Positions 55,599-64,000 of a DNA stretch of 64,000 nucleotides are shown here, piece after piece. Position 1 is the stretch's first letter, and each line of letters opens with the position of its first letter. The notes beneath the pieces were generated by a model that was given only the letters and a program-made list of their open reading frames with translations, ran no database searches and was not told the origin of the DNA. Source of the stretch: Paulinella micropora (taxonomy: Eukaryota; Cercozoa; Imbricatea; Euglyphida); assembly GCA_009731375.1 (NCBI GenBank), contig BJOX01000322.1, forward strand, positions 136,216 to 200,215, written 5' to 3'. The translations under genes and the position numbers were made by a program.

Positions 55599-55848
55599 CG
55601 AGCTCTTTGCCGCGGCGATCCTTGGGTCCGGGACCGGAGCGTTGCTTCGAAGACCGCGGAGGGCACCAGTGGGAGTTGAGTCCCTTCTCCAAGTCGCGCA
55701 TGCGAGTCCGACAGACTTCTAAAGTGTGGTTGGGTTTATCTACCTTTCCAAAATGTTTGCAGAAGGAGCAGGCTCTTGTTGCGCGGCGCGCGATTCTCCT
55801 TGGCGGAGTCCTTCGTCCACTGGGCCGGCTTGGCGATCTCGATAGCAT
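55528..55848 (-). pseudogene. Gag nucleocapsid with CCHC-type zinc knuckle
   Basis: CSFCKHFGKVDKPNHTLEVC fits C-x2-C-x10-H-x4-C, a lengthened zinc knuckle, flanked by Arg/Pro-rich basic sequence. It packages RNA in active elements. Confidence 0.65.
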
Positions 55849-58070
55849 TGGCTCCAGAGAAGCGTAATGTCCTGGTTGACATACGCCCGCAGGACGAACT
55901 CAAAGACGCACTGCCTTTGTGTTGGTCTGGTTTCGGGCCGGACTTCGGCTTGCTCTGCGAATGGGTCGCCGACGCTTGCTTCGCCACGACTTGCAGTTGA
56001 CTGCCCGTCGGCGAAGGGATGTCGCGGGGCCACTTGGTCCTCGTCTTCTTGGTGCTCGCCGGCTTGGCCTTCTCCTTGCGAGGAGGGCGTCGGCTGGTAT
56101 CGGACTCCGGGGCCGCCATCATTTTGGGGTCCCAATCCGTCAAAATGCGAGGGTTGGCTTTGAGGATGAGGTACCTCAGCTCTTCTAACGTGCGAGTCGG
56201 CGGAATACCTTTCCTCTTCCGCTCTTCCTGCATGAACTCTATGTGTTGTATCTTCATAGGGGAGACACATCGCCGGGCTACCTCATACTTATGGGCTTCC
56301 TCGGCCACTAGGCTTTCGTTCTTCAGCTGCCTAAACAGCTTCTGCAAGGCTTAGCGTGTGATAAAGGTAGCCAGACTTTCTTTCGATCGTCGCTTCATGT
56401 CATTCCTGTACATGTAGCTTGGGCCAAAAGATTTGGTGACGTGATCGTAAACTATCTCTACTTTCCATCGTGAGCCTACACGATAATCTAACCAAACCCA
56501 TGGCAACAGTTGCAGGGACTTCACGTAGGAGTCTTTAAAAGAGATCCTTGCTGACCACGCATTGAGGAAGATTTCGGCCTCTGACTGGGTCATGAGAAGA
56601 GTAAGATTGGAGAGGAAGAAACGCAGCGCTAGCGTGTATCCTAGGGATACCTGGTCAAATTTCAGCTTCTTAATCTCTCTCAACCGGCGTTGGTACTGTT
56701 CCGTGGCGGACTCCGTGGGTGCGGCCATCATAAGGACGGACTGCTACCACCGAAAGGTACACCGCTGCGGGTTCTTGACGGCAGTGCATCCCGGGAGCTA
56801 CTCTCTGAAGTCGGCTCTCGACTAGTGGAAGCTGTGCCAGCCGCCGCATTGCCGCCGGAGGGATTCGTAACCTCTGCTTCGGCCGCTAGGGCTGCAGGTT
56901 CGGGTACCGTGCTACCAGATCTAGACTTGCCATCGGCTGCTATGGGAGCAGTGACAGTATCGTCTGCCTCACCTTCTCTGTCCCCGTCGCTAGCCGGCGG
57001 GGTCTGCCTATCTATGGCGAAAGTTACACCGCGTTGTGGGGCAGTACGGGCAGATGACTGCTCGTTTCGGCGTGATTCGAGGGGGCTCGTAGGTGCGGCC
57101 GATTCTTCCACTCGCTGGGGAGAGAAAGAGAATAAAGGTTGTGCCTGTCTGTTGTCATTCGATTCGTCTTCCTCTTCGTCCATCCCACATTCCCGTCGTT
57201 CCTCGTATGGAGAGACGAAGAGTGCGCCGCTGTCCGGAAACCGGGCGTTCGGAGGGGTAGAAAACGAGCCCGGGAAGCTAGGGCTCCGGCGAGAAAACGT
57301 CGGAGTCGGAACTGAGCCGGAGGCTGACGGTTGTGGAAAGTAGCCCCTCGGATGTCGGTGGGTCGGCTAAACAGAGACCTTTGGGCATCCGACCCGCCTG
57401 TAGGGCCCAGACTGCTTGCTGAGGGACGAAATGCTCGACCTGCAAAGGATGGGAGGGGCCCGCCGCCTCGTCGTGGGCGTGGTGAGTAAAGCCTCGTCAG
57501 GATAGGGGGTGCCGGGGGACGAAAAGGCGGTGCTGCCGACGACGACGACGATGACGATGACGAGCCGGTGGGGGGCGAGATGGCCCCATGGTTGGAGCCG
57601 CCGTGCCTGTGAGCGCTGGGCCCGTCACGTAGCGTAAGGATGCGGGGACGTAATCCGGGGTCTGGACCCAAGCCAACCTTTTTTGCTAAATCGTTGTAAC
57701 GACCAATGGCTAAGTCTCTCTCACCTCTAAAAGAGGTCCACTTATGGAAAACAGAAGGGTCGAGCCAATAATCTACCATCTGCTCAAGGGGCTGCATAGG
57801 AATAAAAGGCTCCAGGACCTCCTCAAGATTGAGAAGGCCTTCTTTCACTGCTTTCGCTAGGAGTGGGCAAAGGTCTTTCTCTAGAGTCGTGAAGACTACC
57901 TTGATGAAGTGGGCGCGGCTCATTCCATCCGTCTTGGGAGAAAGCTTCTTTGCCGAGCCATCCTTGAGAGCTTTCTGGAACGTATCCTTGAATTGGAGCT
58001 TGAGAGTAGTGCGTAGGGTTCGAAAAATGCTCAGGCATTCGTCTCGGTAGTGGACTTCCCTGGACCAGAT
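55736..58070 (-). pseudogene. Gag-like region of the decayed element, frame-disrupted
   Basis: Pieces: 57024-57923 with its upstream in-frame extension to about 58070 (a helical start, then Pro/Ser/Arg-rich sequence), 56351-56731 (FDQVSLGYTLALRFFLSNLT) and 55736-56347 (ARRCVSPMKIQHIEFMQEER, then basic). Position before a zinc knuckle and protease makes Gag the natural reading; sequence alone does not prove it. Confidence 0.45.
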
Positions 58071-58146
58071 CGTAGTTGGGGCGTGGAAAGGAGGCTGGAA
58101 GGCTAATTTCTTTACACCTGAACGTTAAAGACCCACCGTGTAGCAA

Positions 58147-59237
58147 AAAGGTCTGTAATTTGCAAAGGAGACCTTGTGGGATGATTGCTACTCGATGGTC
58201 TTGGCTGAGGGACTGCCCTATGTCACCTATGCAATGAACTTGAATAGAACTTGAATACAGAGTGCAAAGTCGCCTCTCTGCGTGTCACAGTGGTGAGCAT
58301 ACTCAACGGTCATCATGCACACTCGGACACTTGAAGACAGGTGAACTAGCTGCCACGGTCTACTGTGAGTGTGAGGAGTGACCAAGTTGAATGTGTTCGC
58401 TGTTGGTGTTTCCAAGATCAGGTAGGAGTTCAAGTCCCCAATTCGAGCTGTCGACAGCACACACAGGTGTGACTCTTCCAAAAATATAGGCCCAGACATT
58501 AGAATGTAAGTCTTGACTAGCCTCCTGCGAGGAAATTACCAACTGGCAATCAATTAAATACACACACTGTATTAAGACCAGAGGTCTAACCCTTACGAGC
58601 TCAAAGGAAAAAGGGAATTTAATAATAAGATTGAACACAACTGGTTCAGAGCTAACCTCGACTTCTAAAGTAGAAAGGGAAGTCAGGAATGAACCCAAAC
58701 AACAAGCCAAAGGGAAAAACCGCTAAAAACGGAGTGTCCCTTTGACACGGGTCAACTGACACGATGCGTTACGTCCGTAACCTGCACAAATGCCAAAACA
58801 TACCACAAACAACAACCCATAAGTGCAAATTCCCTTATTTAGCCATAAATTCCCAGTCACGGGAAAAACTGCCAAATTTCACGGAATTTCCATAAAAATA
58901 ATCCATAACTTTAAATGGTTACTACAATCGCAATAAAGGATCGGGTCAACGCTATTAATATGGGAGATTAATCCATTAGGATGCTACAACTTGGTGTAAC
59001 ATACATCCTGATAACCTCTCCCACTCCGGTACACGTTTAAGTGTAAAGTATAGGATTTAAGGCCTATGTGGTATAAGCTTTCCAGCTCAGAGTCCCTTCT
59101 ATGTCCCTTTATCCTAATACAACATTAAAATCGGGTATTGTTCAAACCCGGAAATGTAATAAGAATTCATCTTATAGTAATAAAACATTTAATTACAAGG
59201 AATCACTTCCACGAGTGAATTCCCGTAAAAACCAATA
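58147..59237. other. No gene seen
   Basis: Unique sequence between the decayed element and LTR copy 2, AT-rich from 58500 on. It may include remains of an LTR of the decayed element, but no repeat partner was found. Confidence 0.4.
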
Positions 59238-59474
59238 TGTAGGCATCACCCCCCGGATAGCCGGTAAAAAATACCTTTTCCTGGTGACAGGTGCACCAGC
59301 TTGTTTTTCAGTATTATTTGTCCGGATTGGACCTGATGCCATTTTATTCCTGGTCTGTTGCCGTTTTCCTTTTTGGCTTCACTGAGCTAATACAACGAGA
59401 CATCATTCTCATTCTTGAGGACTGTGTTTGGTTGTATTACCGACTTTTTACGAGCTATCGTTGGGGGCATTACA
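59238..59474 (+). repeat. 5' LTR of copy 2 (237 bp)
   Basis: TGTAGGCATCACC... to ...GGGGGCATTACA. Slightly shorter than the copy 1 LTR, with small indels. The left flank AATA is shared with copy 1 and may be a target preference. Confidence 0.85.
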
Positions 59475-60260
59475 TTTGGAGTCCACATCACTAGGGTGAT
59501 TTCTTTCTGCTTTGCCACACAGGCAACAGAGTGAATTTTCACTGACCTGTCTCACACGGGGACGTCAGACGAAAACAAATACTCCAACACAGCTCCCTCA
59601 TAACTCTTTCACAAAACAAATAATTTGATTGGTCTCAAGCAGGTGTCTCGTACCCTCTAGCCCAATCAGTATCTGTGTGCTCACAAGGAGACATCAGATA
59701 CAAACTCTCTGTCGTTCTTGCTGTTCTCACACAGAGACCAAGAAGAAGGAGGTGGACAGAAGAGTGAAGGAACACACACAAAACACAAACAAGCATAGGG
59801 ACAGGAGCACAACACTCTACCCTTCTAGTTTGTGCATTTATCTGCATTATCTCACACATACGTCAGAGTATTTTTGCAAATCTCTGATCGTTTTCTAAAG
59901 GTAGGTCTGAGAACCTATCCGACCGACTGTCGACTTCTCAAGGAGAGCTTTTCTAGCTTCTCTATTACTATCTGTGTGTAGGTCCAAGTGCCTCATACTA
60001 GATACAATATAGAAAAGAAGGAGGAGAAAGTAATCTGAGTAAGGAGAACAAGAAATCGGAGAAAGTCTCAAAGACTATTTTTCTCAAACAAAAACAAACA
60101 TACAAACAGTGTTTCATAGAGGACAGGGAATCTTATCCTACCCTCTCTATTAGTTTCTCTCTTCACTAGTCAATCGACTGAAGGAGGAACAGAACACAAA
60201 CGAACAAAAACCAAACATAGGAGCTGACACTGTCCTCCTGTTGATCACTACTACGACATC
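59475..60260 (+). promoter_or_regulatory. Leader with primer-binding site
   Basis: TTTGGAGTCCACATCACTAG follows the LTR directly; TGGAGTCCACATCAC is the likely tRNA-primer site. The leader is about 785 nt without a long ORF; packaging signals would lie here. Confidence 0.65.
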
Positions 60261-62960
60261 ATGTCGACAGAGACCGCCGAAGTGAGTGAATTCTCGGAGG
60301 CAGATCAAAGAAGAGAAGAAGAAGAAGAAGGAGGAGGAGGAGGAGGAAGAGGATTGAATGAAGGAGGAGGAGGAGGATTGAATGAAGGAGGAGGAGATGA
60401 AGGAGTAGGAGGAGGAGTAGAAGAGGGCTGGGATGATGAAGGAAGATATGGAGGAGACGAAGATGAAGGAGGATTTGAACAAGAAGAGACGGGAGGAGGA
60501 GGAGCATATGGTAATCCCTTACCACCTGCCTACACGGGAGGAGGAGGACGAAAAATGATCGACTTGATTCATAGTGATGGAGAGGAGATCACAGTGGAGG
60601 AACAACAGTGGGTGCAAGACCACTATGACCTCACTAAAAAAGAGTTTGATAACAAGATGGGGGTAGAGAAGGATACCTATGTGTGGATCCCTCAGGATCA
60701 AAGAAGAGAGAAAAGTCGTGCTAAAAAGGATGTCTATATCCTATTATCAAACACAGCACAGCTCCTCGGCAAACTGGTCTCTGATCCAGAAGAGAGAAAG
60801 AAGATACAGCATATCAAGTTTGGGGACACACACACCCACCTTGAATTACTCGATGCTATCTTTGGGGTGTACACTCAAACCCTGATTTGGGAACGTACAT
60901 ACGGCCCACGATGTGAGGGTTACCTCCAGTACACAAACCCAAGAGCAACGGCCAGATTCCTCGCGACTGGTCAGGAGGCAGTCGATGTAACAAAAATGAA
61001 GACCAATCTGGGTTCGAAAAACTCGAGTGGCATATTTCATTTTTTTACAATGGAAATAAAGGCCTTGGAGGAGGGGAAGGCAGAGATGGAAAAAAGCATT
61101 AAGGCAGCAGGAGAAACTCATCCTGTGATTGATGAGTTAGAGAAGACCGACAGAGTTCTGACCAAGATCAGACTGTTGATGGGTGCGTTACTGCACAAGG
61201 AGGCATGGAAGAGATGGATTCCTACCAAGGATCACTCTGTCCTTAAATCACTTAGTAACGCACCACCGGTCGCCAACAAAGCAGGTGTTGACCAATATGT
61301 GGAGAAATATAATTTTCTCAGATCTGCTTCTGAATTGGTGGCCTTTATCACTCATGCTCAAAAGCTGGTGATATCTGAGAAGAAGAAGGCGAAAGAGAAT
61401 GAGGAGTTCGAGAAGACGATGAGACTGGAAAGAATGAAAGCAAAAGTGAGTGGTGCAAAGACACACCCTCCGACATATTTGACCCCACCAGCTCCTGCCC
61501 CACCAGCCCCTGCACCCTCGGGCTCAACTACGGTGGTGGTCACAAACACGGAGAAGAAGGACAGACAGAACATCATAAATGCCTTCAAGGGGAAGAAAGG
61601 AGGAGTGGCAAGTCTCATGCTATATGCCAAGACGAGCTCAGACAAAGACTCTGATGCTTCGCTTTTGAGCAAGCTCAAAGAGATCAATGCCTGCATGAAG
61701 GCTTTTCCTTGCGACGAAACGCAGGAATACGAGGCCCTTGTTACTGTTTTTGACCAATCTCTAGTCTCGGAGGGATTTGATCTGACACAGTACAAGTTTT
61801 TGAGAAAGAAGGAGGAGATTAAGAGAAACAATGCAACAGGCCTAGACGCTCAGTGTGAACTGGCGGTGGCCACACTCATTTCATATTTTCAATCTCATGG
61901 ATACCAGCATCTCTGCACTGGTACTCTCATAGGATTTGAAATCTTTGAGACAGTGGCGATGAGTTTGAGGAGTGCTGTTGGCTTGGCGGCGACCCTTACG
62001 GAGGTAGTTTCCTCCTATGGGCTATTCTATGGCCGCAAGTCGATCATCCTCTATTTCTTTTCGGCGTTACACACAGTTAACCCGAGTAAGCTTACTCAGC
62101 TCATACAACAATGCTCGACGTTTAGCTCAGTGAAGTCCAAGAACTTCCTCGAGACACACGTGTTCGAAAATACGGTTCAAAGCGTTGCTCCGTCAGCACT
62201 GTTTCAAGAAGTGATGAGTGCATGCTCAAACATGGACTCGCTCACGGAGGCACATACGGCACAGGCAGGCGGTGTACCTGTTGGCGCACAAGCCACGTAC
62301 ACAAACAGAGTTGCCGGTTGGAAGAGACAGAGAGAGCCAGACCTGAAGACCGCATGTTGGAGGTGGTTCGCGGGCTTGCAGTGTAAGGCACAGATGGAGA
62401 ACAGAGACTGCTCTTTCAATCATGATAGGCAGAACCCAACAGCAAGGGCAAATTTTCTGAGCAGGACGGAAGGCAAGGAACCGGGCCTTTTCAATATGCT
62501 TCAGATTGCCGCTGTGAACGAAGGTTGGTATGCCAATATGTGTGATGATGAGGAGTTACGAGAGGCAATCATTACCTACATGAAGAGGATGAAGGAGAAG
62601 AAGGAGGAAAGGGAGAGACAAAAGAACTTAAAGGCCTCTCAAAGAGGACGAGAAGGAGGAGGAGGAGCAGGAGGAGGAGGAGGAGGAGGAGGAGGAGGAG
62701 GACGAGGACGAGGAACATGGAGAGGAGCCTCGAGGTGGCAGGGAACCCCTCAGAGAGGAAGAGGAGGAGGTCGGGGATATACCCCTTATGGAGGGAGAGC
62801 TGTTCGAGCTCCAGCCCCCCCACCCAGAGGAGGAGGAGGCTCGTGGGCAAGCTCCAACCCGAATTTCGGTCGAGCTCAGGCCTACAACACTGCCTCGGAG
62901 ACCGATACGTCATCCTACCCGGACACTACTCAAGGTAATCGTTTCGAGGTGGTGGAATGA
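60261..62960 (+). CDS. Gag, intact, 899 residues
   Basis: The ATG at 60261 (MSTETAEVSEFSEADQRREE) opens a Glu/Gly-rich N-terminus of about 100 residues. A mainly helical capsid-like body spans about 100-690. Around residues 698-721 is a C-x8-C-x8-C-x3-H zinc finger (CWRWFAGLQC...RDCSFNH) of the CCCH type. Residues of about 790-880 are Arg/Gly-rich with RGG-like repeats, suited to RNA binding. This large Gag lacks a retroviral CCHC knuckle. It ends in UGA at 62958-62960 in the same frame as pol. Confidence 0.9.
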   Translation: MSTETAEVSEFSEADQRREEEEEGGGGGGRGLNEGGGGGLNEGGGDEGVGGGVEEGWDDEGRYGGDEDEGGFEQEETGGGGAYGNPLPPAYTGGGGRKMIDLIHSDGEEITVEEQQWVQDHYDLTKKEFDNKMGVEKDTYVWIPQDQRREKSRAKKDVYILLSNTAQLLGKLVSDPEERKKIQHIKFGDTHTHLELLDAIFGVYTQTLIWERTYGPRCEGYLQYTNPRATARFLATGQEAVDVTKMKTNLGSKNSSGIFHFFTMEIKALEEGKAEMEKSIKAAGETHPVIDELEKTDRVLTKIRLLMGALLHKEAWKRWIPTKDHSVLKSLSNAPPVANKAGVDQYVEKYNFLRSASELVAFITHAQKLVISEKKKAKENEEFEKTMRLERMKAKVSGAKTHPPTYLTPPAPAPPAPAPSGSTTVVVTNTEKKDRQNIINAFKGKKGGVASLMLYAKTSSDKDSDASLLSKLKEINACMKAFPCDETQEYEALVTVFDQSLVSEGFDLTQYKFLRKKEEIKRNNATGLDAQCELAVATLISYFQSHGYQHLCTGTLIGFEIFETVAMSLRSAVGLAATLTEVVSSYGLFYGRKSIILYFFSALHTVNPSKLTQLIQQCSTFSSVKSKNFLETHVFENTVQSVAPSALFQEVMSACSNMDSLTEAHTAQAGGVPVGAQATYTNRVAGWKRQREPDLKTACWRWFAGLQCKAQMENRDCSFNHDRQNPTARANFLSRTEGKEPGLFNMLQIAAVNEGWYANMCDDEELREAIITYMKRMKEKKEERERQKNLKASQRGREGGGGAGGGGGGGGGGGRGRGTWRGASRWQGTPQRGRGGGRGYTPYGGRAVRAPAPPPRGGGGSWASSNPNFGRAQAYNTASETDTSSYPDTTQGNRFEVVE

Positions 62961-64000
62961 CTGGAGGGGGAAGAAGAGAGGAAGGAGAAGACTGTGAAGT
63001 TTAACCCTAAAGTCACAGTGCTTTCTAATGCTGTTGTGCAGACTGGGCCAACGCTTCCTCTATGTGAAAACAAAGATGTGGGTACACAGAGACTGCAGCC
63101 CCAAGGTAGTCTCATACCCGTTCATACAGCACGGTTACCAATGATAACTGATGCAAATAGGAAGGCGAGACTTGCGATGGAGGCGAGGAGGCCAATGGCA
63201 GACGTATCGCCTCGGCCAAGCAAACAACCACGAACAGACTCAATGTCTACGGTCGCGGCGGGTGGCGAGCAAAAAGACAATGTGTGTACTCAAGTACCAC
63301 AAGACAATGTCGCTCAAATAGTAAACGCACCAGTACCGCAGAATAATAAAAATGTTAATGAGGTGAAGCAGGAGGAGAAGAAGGAGGAGTTGAAAAACTT
63401 AGAGACAAGACTCCAAAATTTGGAACGTAAAGTTCTTGTTCTCGCAGCCAATATACACAGGCCCGATGCTCTGTGTTATACGGAACTTTATTGTGAAACA
63501 TTGAAGACAATATTAAAAGTTGGTAATGATACGATGGCGAATATTAATATTGTCGGCAGGAAGTTTTTTAATCGATACCGGGACTGGGTGGACGGAAATA
63601 TGAAAAAGTCAACGGGCACTCTCAAAGGAGTGAGCAGCCGGACGGATATCACGGGAATCATCACACTGACCTTTAAATTGAAATCCGCACGAGTATACCG
63701 TATGGACCTCTATGTCGTCCCCGGTTACCACGGGTCAATATTACTATCGTATGACCAATTGGCTACGATGGGGGCTGTGATTGATTGCGCCGCACGGCGA
63801 GTGATATATGGAGTAAAAAGAGGAGAAGAGAACGATATTGATCCCTTCAACGCTACTGACTCTTATGAGGCTTATGAGCTGAGTCTAGCGACGGATCACA
63901 AAAAGATGGCCATCGCACATGAGGCACTTGAGGTGTACGTTCACCCCCATGTCGTAAGACCGGATGAACTGTCCTGGACCGACAATTGGGAATCCCAAGT
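62961..64000 (+). CDS. Pol part 1 (protease region), 5' part only
   Basis: Continues the gag frame after the UGA with LEGEEERKEKTVKFNPK and so on. The protease-like GNDTMANINIVGRKFF lies at about 63,520-63,570. The window ends inside the ORF. The first possible non-AUG start, a GTG, is 11 codons after the UGA. The part seen here is almost identical to copy 1. Confidence 0.8.
   Translation, partial: MEGEEERKEKTVKFNPKVTVLSNAVVQTGPTLPLCENKDVGTQRLQPQGSLIPVHTARLPMITDANRKARLAMEARRPMADVSPRPSKQPRTDSMSTVAAGGEQKDNVCTQVPQDNVAQIVNAPVPQNNKNVNEVKQEEKKEELKNLETRLQNLERKVLVLAANIHRPDALCYTELYCETLKTILKVGNDTMANINIVGRKFFNRYRDWVDGNMKKSTGTLKGVSSRTDITGIITLTFKLKSARVYRMDLYVVPGYHGSILLSYDQLATMGAVIDCAARRVIYGVKRGEENDIDPFNATDSYEAYELSLATDHKKMAIAHEALEVYVHPHVVRPDELSWTDNWESQ

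Larger units (their letters stand above)
50854..58146 (-). mobile_element. Decayed retroelement with Gag and protease
   Basis: On the minus strand: a Gag-like region (about 55,740-58,070), a CCHC-type zinc knuckle (about 55,750), a DTG protease (about 55,240-55,440), then low-complexity and unrecognised ORFs down to 50,854. The frame changes several times and in-frame TAA, TAG and TGA codons interrupt it, so it looks inactive. No YxDD reverse transcriptase, RNase H or integrase motif was found, and no LTR pair was recognised in the flanks. Boundaries are approximate. Confidence 0.55.
59238..64000 (+). mobile_element. Ty3/gypsy-like LTR retrotransposon, copy 2 (cut by window end)
   Basis: Plus-strand copy of the element at 14952-26363, with LTR, leader, intact gag, the same in-frame UGA and the start of pol. 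It has no gaps and so serves as the reference for gag. The Pro-RT junction lies beyond the window. Confidence 0.9.

Overview
The window is nuclear DNA from an intron-rich eukaryote, probably a unicellular alga or other protist. The evidence is GT-AG introns, dense tetranucleotide microsatellites, tRNA-derived SINEs, LINEs, LTR retrotransposons, a Tc1/mariner relic and 17 runs of N (assembly gaps). The species cannot be named from the sequence; a chromerid-like or other alveolate/stramenopile alga is only a guess.

Layout. 1-12,340 is repeat-dominated: GC-rich and 180-bp tandem repeats, AAT microsatellites, SINE fragments and one long LINE with an intact 1,572-codon ORF (minus strand, 2,447-7,165). 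12,853-13,937 holds the 3' exons of an unrecognised plus-strand gene with two alternative terminal exons. 14,952-26,363 is a Ty3/gypsy-like LTR retrotransposon on the minus strand. 27,208-49,412 is one minus-strand gene, reconstructed here by hand as 36 small exons (mean about 63 nt) lying in introns made mostly of GATA/GAA/GA microsatellites and dispersed repeats. It encodes a soluble protein with an N-terminal PH-like segment, two PH domains, a complete class III nucleotidyl cyclase domain with adenylate-cyclase residues, and an acidic tail. 50,854-58,146 is a decayed retroelement with Gag and a DTG protease but no visible reverse transcriptase. 59,238-64,000 is a second, nearly identical copy of the LTR retrotransposon in the opposite orientation, cut by the window edge.

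The most notable observations are: (1) the PH-PH-adenylate cyclase gene; (2) repeated partial duplication of its exon/intron junctions, up to about six copies, giving decoy splice sites and pseudo-exons; (3) a retrotransposon whose gag and pol lie in one frame separated by a conserved UGA, followed by a +1 frameshift at CUU-UGA between protease and RT; (4) a Gag with a CCCH zinc finger and an RGG tail; (5) a tRNA-derived SINE that shares its 3' tail and (ATT)n end with another repeat family, pointing to a LINE/SINE partnership; and (6) a pair of about 264-bp inverted repeats in introns flanking exons 6-12 of the cyclase gene.

Assembly gaps (N): 1631-1693, 1843-1969, 8855-8998, 10619-10628, 11035-11769, 12651-12660, 15563-15765, 16046-16055, 16219-16334, 23550-24475, 24664-24673, 31969-31978, 34341-34605, 37786-37795, 38173-38248, 44841-45800, 49052-49061. 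The many 10-N gaps are probably of unknown true size.
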